Source: Ianthella basta | Lineage: Eukaryota; Porifera; Demospongiae; Verongiida; Ianthellidae | Assembly: GCA_964019415.1 (NCBI GenBank) | Contig: OZ025890.1 | Location: 3,874,553-3,938,552 of the forward strand | Direction: 5' to 3' | DNA length: 64,000 bases | In this document: in pieces, positions 20,501 through 41,383 of the stretch | Layout: the number at the start of each line of letters is the position of its first letter | Position numbering within the stretch: position 1 is the stretch's first letter | Program-made: the position numbers and the translations under genes | The notes under the pieces: model-generated | Told to the model about the DNA's origin: nothing | The model's input: only the letters and a program-made list of their open reading frames with translations | Database searches by the model: none

Positions 20501-23500
20501 GGTGTGGCCACTGGCAGCCAGGCGGGGTAGGGGGCTTTAGCTATCCTGCACTGTTCAAACGAAGTAGATCATCGATGTATGCGTACACAGTGCCTAGGCA
20601 GAGACAAGACTCAGTCTTACTCGGGGTTCCCACCTACAGTAGGTGTGAGGGGCCATAGATGTATGTGTCATACATTATACTCATGTCAATGGATCAGAAC
20701 ATAAGAACTCAATACACATTACCCGGACTTCACCACTCACTACAGTGCCTACTAGTACAACCAGCATAAGGTTATAACCTCTGGCGAGGTGTCCTCCTTC
20801 TTGGCAAATGATGGGACCTTGATGTCCTGTCCATTTGTGTTCCTGTGGCTCAACGGAGGGCTGTTTGACAGCCAGGTGTGCACAGTTTGCAGCGCTCCAT
20901 TCTAATTGAACATACCACTTAGCTGGCAGCCTTTTCCAAGCCATTCTTGCCTCTGTGCTGTGGATAATAAAGTCACACGTGACCCTCACCTGCCTCCACC
21001 ACAGCAGCCTGCCCCAGCCTGAGCCCACACGAGTCATGAACCCACACACCATTCGCTTGCCCCTCATATGCTACATGTGTCTGCCCTGGTCATTGGGCCA
21101 TTTATGCTGATGCATTAACCCATCCTGTATGTACTAGGGGATATGAATCAGCTAACCAGTGTGTATGCATGTAGGAATGCATACATACGTAAGTGCGTAC
21201 ATAATTGTGTAGACAATGGTGTAATTCTTCCTTCTTTACATCTCTCCTCAGTGGACTACCGACGAGGGGAAACGACTCGAAAACTCTTCAGTGTAGACCT
21301 TCCCTTCAAGTGTGAAGCTCCTAAGATCAGCATGTCTCCTGACGGGAGAGTAGTGGCACTGGGACTGGACCACTCCATGTATGTGTACTCATGTGAGGAT
21401 GGAGAACTCATGGAGGCAATGGAGCATGTGTATCAGAGTAAGCGAACATGCATCGAGTTTACCACTTGCATATGTTCGGGTTGTGGTCATCGTGAGGAGT
21501 CCAAATATAGTAGTTTGTCTGTGTTAGATATGAAAGTGCAATTGTAACTGCCACACATCTACTGGGAGGAATGAATGTCAACTAATCCAGTGAACTGAGA
21601 CTCAGTTCACTGTAGTAGAACTGCTAGCTTACATTAGCTGCTTAATTGTTACATACCTCAACGTTGAGCAGACTATTCCGTAGTAGAATTCCTTGTTGCT
21701 TATGCCACAGCTAGCACCATTATAATCAGGTGCTGCTGTCTCCTCGCCTTGCAGGCCCTGTGTCATGTCTGTTGTGGCACTCGGACAGTTCCTTGCTGCT
21801 GTCAGTAGCCACTGGGGGGAGACATGTCCAGGTGTGGCACAACAGTGCTGGGCTGCGGAGGAGGATTGCTCAACTGGAAGAGAAGCGGCCTCAGGCCAAG
21901 GGAAATGAAGTGTACCAGGTCAGTCAAGGTCGAGGGGTCCTGTCTTAGCTTGTCTACATAGCTATGCACTTTGTGGACTGGCTCGACCATATGCATCTTG
22001 GCTTGCCAAATTCTCTGGTGTTGTGCTCAGCCAATTCTATGGCCTGCACTGTTTTAGTAGCTTTGTCAAAGTTCGGGTCTACCTCAGCCAGTAGGCACTG
22101 CTGGCTTTGTACCTGAGCTAGGCCACACACCAGGCAATCTCTAAGCATCTTGTCTCTGCATCATCCATACCCAGAGTGCTCTGAGAGCTTACTGTACATA
22201 GCTCAACCACATAGCTAGCAATACTCTCATCTGGTTATGCATGTGTGAGTTGAATTTGTATCAGTACATGATCTAGGAGTGTACTGCTGGCTTTGTACTG
22301 AGCTAGGCCACACACCAGGCAGTCTCTAAGCATCTTGTCTAAGCATCATCCATACCCAGACTGCTCTGAGAGCCTACATAGCCCAGCCAAATAGCTTGCA
22401 ATATTCTCGCCTGGTTTTTGTGTGCGTGAGTTAAATTTGAACTTGTGCATGATCTAGGAGTGTTTTGGGTTGTAGTGGGTCTGGACAGGTCCCTAAGTCT
22501 TTGTAAAAAAAACTCCACTGGCTTCTCTGCTTCGGTGCCCAACACAGGCACTTCCAATGCCAGTGCTTCTCACTCAAAGCACTTTCAATGCTGGCCACCG
22601 AATAATGGCCACTGAGTGAATGAGTGACAGCAACTGAGGTTGTAAGTTGCAGTTATTGAGTAGCATGCAGCTTACTCCTGGTTGCTCCGTTGAGCTGACT
22701 CCTGGTTCTTCCTTGGAGCTGATTTCTGTCACCTGCTGTTCTGTGCACCTTCATCTTCCTGCACTGCTGGATCAGACCAAAATTGAGCTAGACCACTGAG
22801 GGGATGACTTTGTGCAATGTCACTCACCAGCCTGTTAAGTGGAGATACTTCATCAGCTGTAGTACTAGTATGTGATTGTGTGCATTCTTTCTGTTGCCGA
22901 GGTTTCTTTTCCTATACTGCCTTCTGAAATTTGATGTGTGCCACAGGCTGGGGAGCAACATTTAGTTTAGGAGGAACGTGCCACTGCTGCAATCTGTCAG
23001 TGACCGTTCTATCTGATGGAAGTGGAACCTCCTTTTCTTGAAATCTTCAATGTAGAGAGTAGTGCTGCAATGTGGCTGCATGCTCCTCCTTTCCCTGCAA
23101 CACAGTTGCACTGTGCAATCACCGCCATGCCATCATTCTTGAACATGACATACACCGTGTACGTAGTCTTTGCCTTCAGCGATGAGAAGCAGTGTGTGTA
23201 CCCTTACAGCCACTGACTGTGTTTCCTTGTGATTGTGGGACCATACATTTTGAATAAAACAATCTTTGAAGTACTTGTATGCCTTTAGGGACTTGTAAGC
23301 CTTCAAGCTCTTCCTGTGGGAAGTCTTGTCTCTGCTGTTCACAAGGTAATGGTAGAGTTGCCTGAAGGAGAAGCCATGCAGACAAGCAGGATCTTTGTTC
23401 TACTTGTGGATCTGTCTAAAAGATGGCAGCCCACTACATCCCAACGATCCTGCCATGGGGCTACTACCAGAAGGCACTGCTGAGTCTTCTCCATCACTGG

Positions 23501-24866
23501 CGTCAGCAAAACAATGAGCCCAGTAAGTTAGCAAGCGACCGATCAGTTTGGTTTTGTTACCCGACAACTTCAGCGACTTTTCTTGGCAAAGCTCATTTAG
23601 CAACTTCACCGTCAGCTGTTTCAACACTTCCAGAAACTGTTCTTCGCTTGCAGCGGATTCCAGGTCCAACATCGCTCGAACGCCCTCCATCTTCGCACCT
23701 GAACAATGCACGTGCCAACACTTTTGCCAACAGTGACATTTTGTGACATCATTATGCAAGTGGTCTATACCTGTGAAGGAGTTTAAAAGGAATGTGTCCA
23801 GCTACATAATGCATTCTCTGCATCTGTGGGAAGAGATACTGGTGTCAGCACTTCTGGCATTAATGACGAATTTGTGTTTTCACTTTACAGACAGCATCAA
23901 CCCAGCTTTAAAACAGTCTGTCCAAAGGGGATCTGGCTGTGGTAGACTCAGAGCCTTGTGCACATCATTCCAGATCAAAGGGATTATCTGTACTTGGCAT
24001 GTACTGTTTTCGAGCCAACTCTTTGCCTTGAGACATATTTATATTTCCAGCAAAGCAAGCGATTAACGCATCCATCAATTTGATACAGAACTTTCTTGCT
24101 GTTATCTCATCCTCGATACACGCTGACACAAAGCATTCAATTTCCTTACGCTCATGATTCCTTCTCTGCGTGTAAAGAAGCAGAAGCCAGTTCATTTCAT
24201 GTCAAAAGCGCTGGGCGTATGCAAACTACACCTGTGGTACACATATAGCCAGATGAAGTCCTTACAAGGTTGGTTCTGATCACGTGATTCCCATCCCAGT
24301 TTTGTTATGTCTCTGACAAGTCTAGCATATGCAGCACGGTATGTAGGACACACAATAGCAGGTCACAGTCACTGCAACCATGGCATGGTACTTCACGTCT
24401 TGGTTGGTAAGCGGATGCAGTCCTTCAGTATCATATCAATCTGGTGTCCCAAATAATACACTTCTGACTCCATGAATTGACACTTGTTCTCACAAGCACA
24501 GAGGCTAGTGAGGAGTGGTATGTATGACAACCCTGATTCACCTGAAGGACTGTGACATGGCCAGCACTACATTTAAACCACTGCCAGTTCTGAGCCTGAC
24601 CACTCTTCAATTCATCCAAATGGCTGCCTTGATCCACTGTGACTGGCTCTCTGCATACGTTCTCAACTTTCCCAACTTTCGTCATGTTTGTGATGTGACA
24701 CTACATGTAACTGTGCTTGTACCATACATATCATGCTGAGGTACCAGTCAGGTATACTAGGGCTTGTACCATGACCACCTGCTCTCTTGTCTCTCTTATT
24801 GTGCAGAAACGACTGGAGGAGGAAATAGCAGAGGCAAAAGCAAAGTTGGATCAACTCGAGCATTAG
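16881..24866 (+). CDS. TBL2: Transducin beta-like 2, ER-anchored WD40 protein
   Basis: Eight exons: 16881-17190, 17553-17667, 17938-18040, 18226-18409, 19232-19417, 21252-21437, 21755-21918, 24807-24866. All phases join, giving 435 aa (human about 447). Residues 5-27 are a hydrophobic N-terminal anchor, then a Lys/Glu-rich linker. WD repeats begin at LKGHTRTIVDVDFDINGKYV and include SIRLW, VSPCGKFIACTGFTPDVRIW and SVSKDGTWKMW, which match TBL2 closely. The C-terminus is a short coiled coil (RIAQLEEKRP, EEEIAEAKAKLDQLEH). In vertebrates TBL2 sits in the ER membrane and associates with PERK under stress. Exon 2 follows a (CA)n tract. Intron 5 holds a MITE and intron 7 (2.9 kb) holds retroelement and SWIM/SAP gene debris. 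Confidence 0.93.
17415..17500. repeat. (CA)n microsatellite in TBL2 intron 1
   Basis: Pure CA run 50 bp before the exon 2 acceptor. Confidence 0.95.
18560..19134. mobile_element. MITE in TBL2 intron 4 with (C/G)TATATGTC ends
   Basis: The start ACCATATATGTCCGTATAAA and the end reading, in reverse, ACCGTATATGTCTGAATAGA are inverted repeats, extended by AGGCCxGGCTCAAATAGAG-type sequence in both arms. There is no ORF. It lies between TBL2 exons 4 and 5. Confidence 0.65.
19560..21140. other. TBL2 intron 5 filler, probable retroelement debris
   Basis: About 1.6 kb of intron with higher GC, a G-run at 20155-20168 and several short frames, none recognised. The composition suggests a decayed mobile element but I can show no domain. 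Confidence 0.35.
21954..22557 (-). mobile_element. Ty3/gypsy-like gag remnant in TBL2 intron 7
   Basis: Minus-strand frames read MLRDCLVCGLAQVQSQQCLL and FDKATKTVQAIELAE, the pattern of retrotransposon Gag (L-R-D-x-L-V-C-G-I...LLAE...A..IAQ..E.A). A second partial copy of the same segment (about 22283-22430 against 22100-22250) shows an internal tandem duplication. Stops interrupt it; no protease or pol was recognised. Confidence 0.6.
22800..24200 (-). pseudogene. Decayed SAP/SWIM-zinc-finger gene in TBL2 intron 7
   Basis: On the minus strand, 23700-23440 encodes a SAP-like helix-extended-helix (LTVKLLNELCQEKSLKLSGN, then KTKLIGRLL). Further 3', about 23145-23040 encodes a SWIM zinc finger (QCNCVAGKGGACSHIAALL, CxC...CxH), followed by in-frame stops. 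This order occurs in SWIM/YqaJ-nuclease-type mobile gene families of animals, but I could not identify a YqaJ domain. Exons are broken, so it is a relic rather than a gene. Confidence 0.5.
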
Positions 24867-25097
24867 GCAAAAGAGTGTTGTGTGTATGTGCACAGGTACA
24901 GTAGAGAGTATCTACATGCAAGGAGTAGGAGTAATTTTGTACAACTGTACTCGCATGAATGACTTAGTCAATTTAGCTGATGCAGCTGCCTTAGGGTATA
25001 TAGGCCTCATGTGCATGCACGTGACTGAATCATACAAATGGCGGAACTCGTGCGGTTGTGATAAAGTTTCTCTGAGCTGATCGCAACCAGGAGCAAA

Positions 25098-26603
25098 ATG
25101 GTCTTCATGACGTCAAGGAAACAGTTCTTTCTTGGCATCTGGTTTGTTGTAGTGGCTGTACTGTACTACTATCATCAGCGTGGATCTCTGACAGTCGAGG
25201 CATTGGGACGCATCAATATCGAGTCCCTCACGGACACCTTCGCACAACTCTGGCCAGCAGCAGAGCAGCCGGCGCCCAAGCCGGCAGAGCAGCCGGCGCC
25301 GCAACGTGTACCGACTCCACAGCCCAGACAGGCGCCAAAGGAGCTAGGTCCGGACAGGCGCACTCCGGCGCCGTATCCTCAAGACAGACAGGGAGTGCGG
25401 TTGATTGCCAAACGGGAGTTAAAGCAGCACGGGCCGAATGGGCCTCTCTCTCCAGTCTGGTTGTCGATCCTGGGCCAGGTGTACAATGTCGACAAGGGGA
25501 AGGATAGTTACTATGGGCCTAATGGTGGCTACAACTTCTTCTCCGGGCGGGACGGTACGCGAGCATTCGTCAGCGGGAACTTTACAGAGGACGGCCTCAT
25601 TGAAGATATTTATGGTCTCAGTCCTAAGGAGTGTCAGGACCTAAAGAACTGGGCTCGTGACACGTACGACAAGGACTATATATTTGTTGGGAAACTCATT
25701 GGTGGTTTTTATGATGAGAACGGAGAGCCAACTGAAATGCACCATGAGTTGGAGAGACAGGTGGAGAAGGCACAGGACATTGATGCGTTGCTGAAGAAGG
25801 AGGAACAGCAATTTCCTCCGTGTAACTCACGCTGGAATGCAAGGGAGGGAGGTTGGGTATACTGCGGCAAGAAGAGGTTAGTCAGGAACATGCATGCACA
25901 CGTACATAGCATGGCTGTGTTGTGGGAGCAGGTGCCATAGTTGGCCAACTGGTTAATGAAGTGAGGGCTTCTCAGCTGGCTCAGGCATCAGAAAGGGTTG
26001 GTTCTCTAATACCAGCTTCACAACAGGGTTGAAAACCTTGCCGACGTTTTGACCAGATGCTCTGGTCTTCTTCAGGGCGAAGATGACCAGAGCATCTGGT
26101 TGAAACGTCGGCAAGGTTTTCAACCCTGTTGTGAAGCAGGTATTAGAGAACCAACCCTTTCCAACTGGTTAATGTCTGTATAGTAAAGACTGTTGGCTGC
26201 ACGTTGTATATATTGGGAACTAGACCTTGCATGCACCATACACAAACTGAGTAAGTATGCCTATTCGCACACAAATGGTGACCCTCTCTCCCTTGACATG
26301 GGTCCTATGGCAGTGCATAAGCAAAATGCATTATTACTAGCAACAGAGACAATTTACGTGAAATGAGTCCCCTATGCATCACCGTCAGGCTACTTCCATT
26401 ACCCATTCATTTCCCTGCATGCCTGTGACAGTGGTGGTATTGTTCGAGACTGGGAGGGATACCCACGCAGGCTGTACTCCTCAGTGAGCAAAGCCCTCAG
26501 GTGTGCCTGTGTCCACAAACGTGACCTCGACAACCCACTGCTGAAGGAGTATGACAACTGCTCGTCAAACTCCAAGGAGTGTCAGACAAAGCCGCCTGGA
26601 TGA
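25098..26603 (+). CDS. CYB5D2: Neuferricin-like cytochrome b5 heme/steroid-binding protein
   Basis: Two exons (25098-25876, 26432-26603) give 316 aa. Residues 8-23 are a hydrophobic signal-anchor, followed by a Pro/Ala/Gln-rich linker (residues 50-95). The cytochrome b5-like (MAPR) domain begins around RELKQHG and includes SILGQVYNVDKGKDSYYGPN, YNFFSGRDGTRAFVSGNF and LKNWARDTYDKDYIFVGKL. The C-terminal cysteine part (FPPCNSRW, GWVYC, RCACV, NCSS, EC) matches neuferricin (FPPCN.EW...WC) rather than the shorter neudesin. Neuferricin is an extracellular or ER heme-binding MAPR protein studied in neurogenesis. ATTAAA at 26693 may be its poly(A) signal. The intron contains a Penelope-type hairpin. 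Confidence 0.92.
25991..26162. mobile_element. Penelope-like terminal hairpin with degenerate hammerhead motifs
   Basis: An 80-bp inverted repeat, largely perfect, lies in the CYB5D2 intron. On the minus strand (26078-26040) it reads GCC-CTGAAGA, a GACCAGA/TCTGGTC helix, AAAAC, GTC-GGC. That is the hammerhead layout CUGANGA-helix II-GAAA-helix III-GUC with GAAA changed to AAAA. The plus strand (26076-26112) keeps GAAAC-GTC-GGC but has lost the leading CU. This is the widespread animal motif linked to Penelope-like elements. No RT was found. Confidence 0.6.
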
Positions 26604-27261
26604 TAACTCACTGAATGTGTAGTGTATTATCAAAGTCTATGCTTGCTCAAATTGGTACCCTTGTAACACAAGTCACAATATGTCAGCTCACAATTAAACT
26701 CTTCACATTGGTTGAATTAGGATAGAATTTAATATACAATGGCTATAGCTTGTATATGCATATGGCATCTGCTAGATTCAAATTCTTTATCTACTGCCAA
26801 TTAAATGCATGTGAGTGCGGGTGAAATTAAAGTTACTCATTATAGTTACTCATGTATTATAGCTATTATATGCATGAATTTTGACACATCTATATATGAG
26901 ATTTAGAAAAGTACAGGAGATAACTAGCATTGTAGACCAACATGACCATGGATTGGGATCTATATAATTATGTGGGTACAGATTGCAATAATACTAACGA
27001 CAATTTGACTGTATATCTTTGCAATCTATAATTGTGCTCCAGAGCACAGAGAGTACAGACAAATGCATGCTTGACACATGTATCATGAAATCTCAGCAAG
27101 TGGGGGAACATGATTCAAGAAAGGAAATGAAAATTTAAAAACACAACATACAGATCAATGGTGTTACTATGAGAGTTACACATGAGAAAAAGCAATCACA
27201 ACTGAAGCTAAAAATGGTGCTCAACAGGTATATACGTACATACAACATGGGAGTGGTCACA
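26604..27261. other. Intergenic region between CYB5D2 and KMT5A 3' ends
   Basis: AT-rich 3' flanks of convergent genes; nothing else recognised. Confidence 0.6.
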
Positions 27262-37485
<10,224 letters not shown>

Positions 37486-37579
37486 GATTAGTCGCTTCGC
37501 ACGCTACAATCTATTGGCAATCTCCCCGAGTTTGTTTACCGCCATTTTTCAAACAGTTACCATGTCTACGTAATAGCAA

Positions 37580-37609
37580 TGACGTCAGGCATGCAGTATA
37601 ATGACGTCA
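37580..37609. promoter_or_regulatory. Two TGACGTCA sites upstream of KMT5A
   Basis: TGACGTCA at 37580-37587 and 37602-37609 lie 95-125 bp upstream of the KMT5A ATG and just past the XBP1 stop. They are CRE/ACGT-core sites for bZIP factors (CREB/ATF, possibly XBP1). Function inferred. Confidence 0.5.
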
Positions 37610-37629
37610 CAAAATAAAATACACTGTGG

Positions 37630-39280
37630 TCATAACTGCTCCTGAACGGAAAGCAGTTTACAAACAAAGTCAGCATCATCCTGCTCTCTGAAACCTTCCA
37701 TGGAGTGTACTTGACTGCCAGGGCTCACAAAAGAGTCAAAACAGCTGATGAAGGAATCCAGTGGTTGGTTATAACAATGATTCAGTTCTCCGGTGGGCAC
37801 CATTTGGGGTCGTGGACCTCCCACCACTTGAGTGCTTTCAGCAGGTGCAGACGGTTCTCCTGGACAGAAGCCCTCGGGCGTAAAGAGGTCTGCAAACAAG
37901 ATATCAAGGTTCTCAGCGTCCGATACACTCTCCTCTTGGCTAGATGTGGCTTCAGCACCACCAAGGATGGCGAGGAGTTGGCCAATCTGTAGGAGAGAGA
38001 GAGGGCCAGTGACCACAGGACATGCAGCTGGGACCTCTAGTCACTCTACTGCATGCTGTGCAAGGGTGCTAACACTTACATCATCAACATGATCATCTTG
38101 GCCAAGAGGTTGACCTTCATTGAGGCTGTCAACATCGAGAGGTGAAGGAAGTGGGGCAGGGCCAAGGGTTTCTGCTGCAGAGAAACACAGCCAAGTGCTG
38201 CAGACTTGGTTAACCCTGCTGCCACTCCTTTCTCCTCACTAGTGACAGCCGCTGAGGCCTCCAGTGATGACGACGGTGGTGGTGGTGGTGGTGGAGTTGG
38301 AGGGTGTACAGACGCTGCGACAGGTTGTGGTTGATTGTATGGATACCCATGTTCATCTATGGCAGGAGCACATTCTATAAGGCTCCCTCTCTCCTCACCC
38401 ACTGATGTCATTGCTATTGCTGGCTCTGAGGAGGGGGGTGCAGTGATTGGATGGTGACAAGTGAGAGAAATGTTTTCCTCTTCAAGTATGTTGGAACGTT
38501 TGCGAAGCAACTCATTCTGTTCCATGAGATGTTTGTTCTGGAAGGGACAGCAAGGAACACATGTTTACATACATGATGTGCCACGCAGTAAAGCCATGCT
38601 TCCCCTCAGAAGATACATAAATACATAACATGGTCACTAGTCTCGCGTAGCCCAGACTGCTTCTCTCCTCCAGTTTTATATTATAGTGTCATTAGTTGGA
38701 GGAAAGGGTTCTGGCTATGCAAGACTACATGGTCCCTTCATGTAAATGCATGTCAACCAAATACACACTATCTGATGTTGTAGAGGTGACACCACAGCAC
38801 TGGAGTACATCACCGCAGAGTCATTTATCAAGCACTATATACACTAAATCCGTGGATAAGTTAAACAGTTGAAGATCCATGTCTCGTGTTTAAGTGACTC
38901 TCTGCTGTGATCTGCTCTAATATTAACGATCTATCAAGGATCAGTTAACTACATACCATGTCTTCCAGCGCTGCAATCCGCCTTTCCAAATCTTCCATGT
39001 GCTTCTTCTTCCTGTCGCGCGAGGTCTGCGAGGCCACCCTGTTCCTAATCTTTCGCCTGTTCTCCTTCTCCATCGGGCTTAACGCGCTCTTCCTTCTCTT
39101 TGCTGGGGGAGGGGAGTCAACTTCGGAGTCCTTGTCGCTACCGTCAGAGCCGAGCGATCCACCCCTGCCTCCATAAAGGAGTGACAGAGCGATGGGTACG
39201 GGTATGGGCTCTGCGTGAGACGGCCACTGTGCCGCGGGCTTGGGGGCCAATTTGGGCTTGTTAGACTGGCTCATGGCCAC
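37630..39280 (-). CDS. XBP1: XBP1 bZIP transcription factor of the unfolded-protein response
   Basis: Three exons: 39280-38957, 38537-38080, 37986-37630. The bZIP reads PPAKRRKSALSPMEKENRR, KIRNRVASQTSRDRKKKHM, then a leucine zipper crossing intron 1 (LERRIAALEDM-NKHLMEQNELLRKR). A predicted IRE1 intron of 23 nt lies at 38200-38178. After its removal the frame continues through AAETLGPAPLPSPLDVDSLN to the acidic C-terminal activation region, ending KLLSVQEQL (371 aa; human XBP1s 376). Without removal the protein follows another frame to a stop at 37782 (328 aa). The spliced form drives ER-stress genes. It is head to head with ZWILCH. Confidence 0.95.
38174..38209 (-). promoter_or_regulatory. 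IRE1 cleavage double stem-loop (23-nt unconventional intron)
   Basis: On the XBP1 mRNA strand, CCAAGT-CTGCAGC-ACTTGG (38209-38191) and TTTCT-CTGCAGC-AGAAA (38185-38169) are two hairpins with 7-nt loops fitting CNGCNGN. IRE1 cuts after the third loop base, at 38201/38200 and 38178/38177, releasing 23 nt and shifting the frame. Lengths of 23-26 nt are typical of animal XBP1 introns. Confidence 0.92.
38636..38735. mobile_element. Short MITE-like hairpin in XBP1 intron 1
   Basis: AGTCTCGCGTAGCC at the left and GGCTATGCAAGACTA at the right are imperfect inverted repeats, continuing into CTCCTCCAG/TTGGAGGAAA. No ORF. Confidence 0.5.
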
Positions 39281-39502
39281 CGTGTATCGTCGTAAAACAA
39301 CCCTTTCTTCACACTGGACGAGCTTAAGTAACAGTCTCCATCACACACACAGGGACAAAGAATGACGGTGCCTACGATCGTTGCCGATTCTGATTGGTCC
39401 TCAGACGGATACCGATCGTTGCAGCACATGATTGGACCGTTATGACGTCAGTCTTGCTTCTAAAAATAGACGGAGCGCGGGTGTTCGGAATCAGGCTGGA
39501 AA
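39281..39502. promoter_or_regulatory. Bidirectional promoter, XBP1-ZWILCH
   Basis: 222 bp between divergent start codons. It contains TGACGTCA at 39443-39450 and two ATTGG (inverted CCAAT) boxes at about 39394 and 39431. The ACGT core is a bZIP/XBP1-type site, so XBP1 autoregulation is possible but unproven. Confidence 0.6.
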
Positions 39503-41383
39503 ATGGAAGAATTAAAGCAAAAAGCAAAGGAGTTTCTAGCCGTCTTAGAACGATTGTCCAGCGCACTGGAAAGCACAAGAAAAGTTACCTCGGAAACTTT
39601 TGATGACGCCTACCTTGTCACCTTCTGTCCTGCGCCCTCGGACAGCTCCCTGCACCGCCTACTCCCGCCTGTCCCTGTTGATAATGGCGGTTTTAGCCAA
39701 GCACCGTTTGTTCTTGTATCCAAGCCGCCGATAAAGGATGCAGATGTCACACTGACCGACCTGTCTTACAGCAGTGACCTGGTTCCTGATGAAAACAGTC
39801 TGGCCGATCCAGAAACGCAAGTGGTTGCGCAATTCACCCTTGATGAGGTGTGTCAGGTAGTCTGCTCGCCGGGCCACTCCCCTGCTGATGCGTCCGCGCA
39901 TGCGCAGTCACATTCACTGCATCGAGTGCGATTGTCTCCAGGACTGATCTATCAGTCTCTCACCAAGGATGAGGCTCGCTATGTTCTATCCCTTCACTCC
40001 CTGGCCCTCCGTGAGTGCAACACCTCCTGCTCCTCTGTACCAGATGTCTATGCAATCTCACAGAGTATGGGACAAGGTGAGCAGGATGGGGATGTGAGCC
40101 TTCAGGGCAGCCGCTCTACCGTGTCACATGGCACACCAGGGCAACAAATGATATCAGCAGCTGCCATGAAAGAAATGGATGAGGGGAGATGTACCCCTCT
40201 GTCACCTGCCAGTACATCTGCACTTGCAGTGTATGAAGCTGGTCCTGGGATGGACTGTGAGGAAGGTGGGGCACTTGTGGTTGCTGAGATGGCCTGGTCC
40301 AACCCAAAGAAGGCCTTGCAGCCTCCCCCTGTAACGGCTAATGCAACGCTCCATGTGGCTACTACATTCGGCTCCCTAACCTCTCCCCTTCATCGCATTT
40401 ACCAAGAACTAACCTACCTGAGCAAGTATGTAGCGATTGTGGATAAAACTGTGCCGTTCTATATGCCTGAAGTGATTCCCTCTCAGAATAGTCCCTTTTC
40501 TTTGGAGAGCTTTCTGTCTGAGTATGAGAAGATGGCAATCTTGTCTTTGGAGCACTCCCCTGAGTCAATGTTAACTTCAGATGTCACCCTCAACTGCAGC
40601 TTGGATGATCATTCAATAATCAGTTTGCGACAGATTACTGATTTTCTTGAATTTTTGTGGGAGAAACTGCACACAAACATGGATCAAGTACAAGGGACAT
40701 TCCACGAGGTATTTCAGCTTGTAATGGCAAAGAGGGTGCAGCCCTTCCTTCTGCGCTCAAATACTTCTTCTCTCGCTTCCCTCATTCGGAAGATCCTGTC
40801 CCCTCAGGAGAGCAGTCGGCACTTGCAACTGGAGGTGAAAGAAGCACTGTCAAGTGACAACTTGACCACTCACTTTGCACAGCTGGGTCTGCTCAAGATC
40901 GCCCAGGATATACGCTATGTGTATGCCAGTCACCACCTCCTGCCTAGGGCAGACCTTCAAGACCTCACGAGAGTGGACTCTAAGCCTCCTGCTGAAGCCT
41001 TCTCCACACTGATGTGTTACTACAAGGCACTTGAGGTGGCTCTTGTTGCTGAGCTGCACTTCAGTATCATGGGCACCACCCTACACCCCCTCACTCGCAC
41101 AGCGCTTCACTACTTTAAAGAGAATACCTCTCATTCTGGGAAGTGTTCACCAACTTTTCAACTTTCGTTTCCCCCACAGTCGGAGGGTGTGAAATCCATC
41201 GCTTCACTTTGTCAGCACCTTCAACCAACCATCTGGAGGGCAACCACTGCAGAAGGGAAGAAGGAGAAACTGTTTGTCTTTTCCTCCTCACCTCTTCTGT
41301 ATGGTCAAAGCCTCCAACTTCTGGACACCACTGCTGTGGATAGCATGTATGTATATGAAGTCACCACACACTGCACCAAGTAA
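39503..41383 (+). CDS. ZWILCH: ZWILCH, RZZ kinetochore complex subunit
   Basis: A single 626-aa exon (human about 591). Matches to Zwilch include EMAWSNPKKALQPPPVTANA followed by TLHVATTFGSLTSPLHRIYQ (human DISWSP...LQIPPLSSTATLNI...PRGPLNHLYREL), then TDFLEFLWEKL, GTFHEVFQLVMAKRVQPFL (human FTLIIQSLQRGDIQPWL) and SNTSSLASLIRKI. Zwilch joins ROD and ZW10 on unattached kinetochores to recruit dynein and Mad1-Mad2. An acidic, low-complexity insert at about residues 185-250 is longer than in vertebrates. It has no introns, unlike its neighbours, so a retrogene origin or simple intron loss is possible. AATAAA at 41608 is a likely poly(A) signal. Confidence 0.9.
   Translation: MEELKQKAKEFLAVLERLSSALESTRKVTSETFDDAYLVTFCPAPSDSSLHRLLPPVPVDNGGFSQAPFVLVSKPPIKDADVTLTDLSYSSDLVPDENSLADPETQVVAQFTLDEVCQVVCSPGHSPADASAHAQSHSLHRVRLSPGLIYQSLTKDEARYVLSLHSLALRECNTSCSSVPDVYAISQSMGQGEQDGDVSLQGSRSTVSHGTPGQQMISAAAMKEMDEGRCTPLSPASTSALAVYEAGPGMDCEEGGALVVAEMAWSNPKKALQPPPVTANATLHVATTFGSLTSPLHRIYQELTYLSKYVAIVDKTVPFYMPEVIPSQNSPFSLESFLSEYEKMAILSLEHSPESMLTSDVTLNCSLDDHSIISLRQITDFLEFLWEKLHTNMDQVQGTFHEVFQLVMAKRVQPFLLRSNTSSLASLIRKILSPQESSRHLQLEVKEALSSDNLTTHFAQLGLLKIAQDIRYVYASHHLLPRADLQDLTRVDSKPPAEAFSTLMCYYKALEVALVAELHFSIMGTTLHPLTRTALHYFKENTSHSGKCSPTFQLSFPPQSEGVKSIASLCQHLQPTIWRATTAEGKKEKLFVFSSSPLLYGQSLQLLDTTAVDSMYVYEVTTHCTK

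Noticed and set aside
37740..37760. Another CTGATGA motif as a possible hammerhead
   Set aside because: No helix II followed by GAAAC and no helix I partner; it lies within XBP1 coding sequence.
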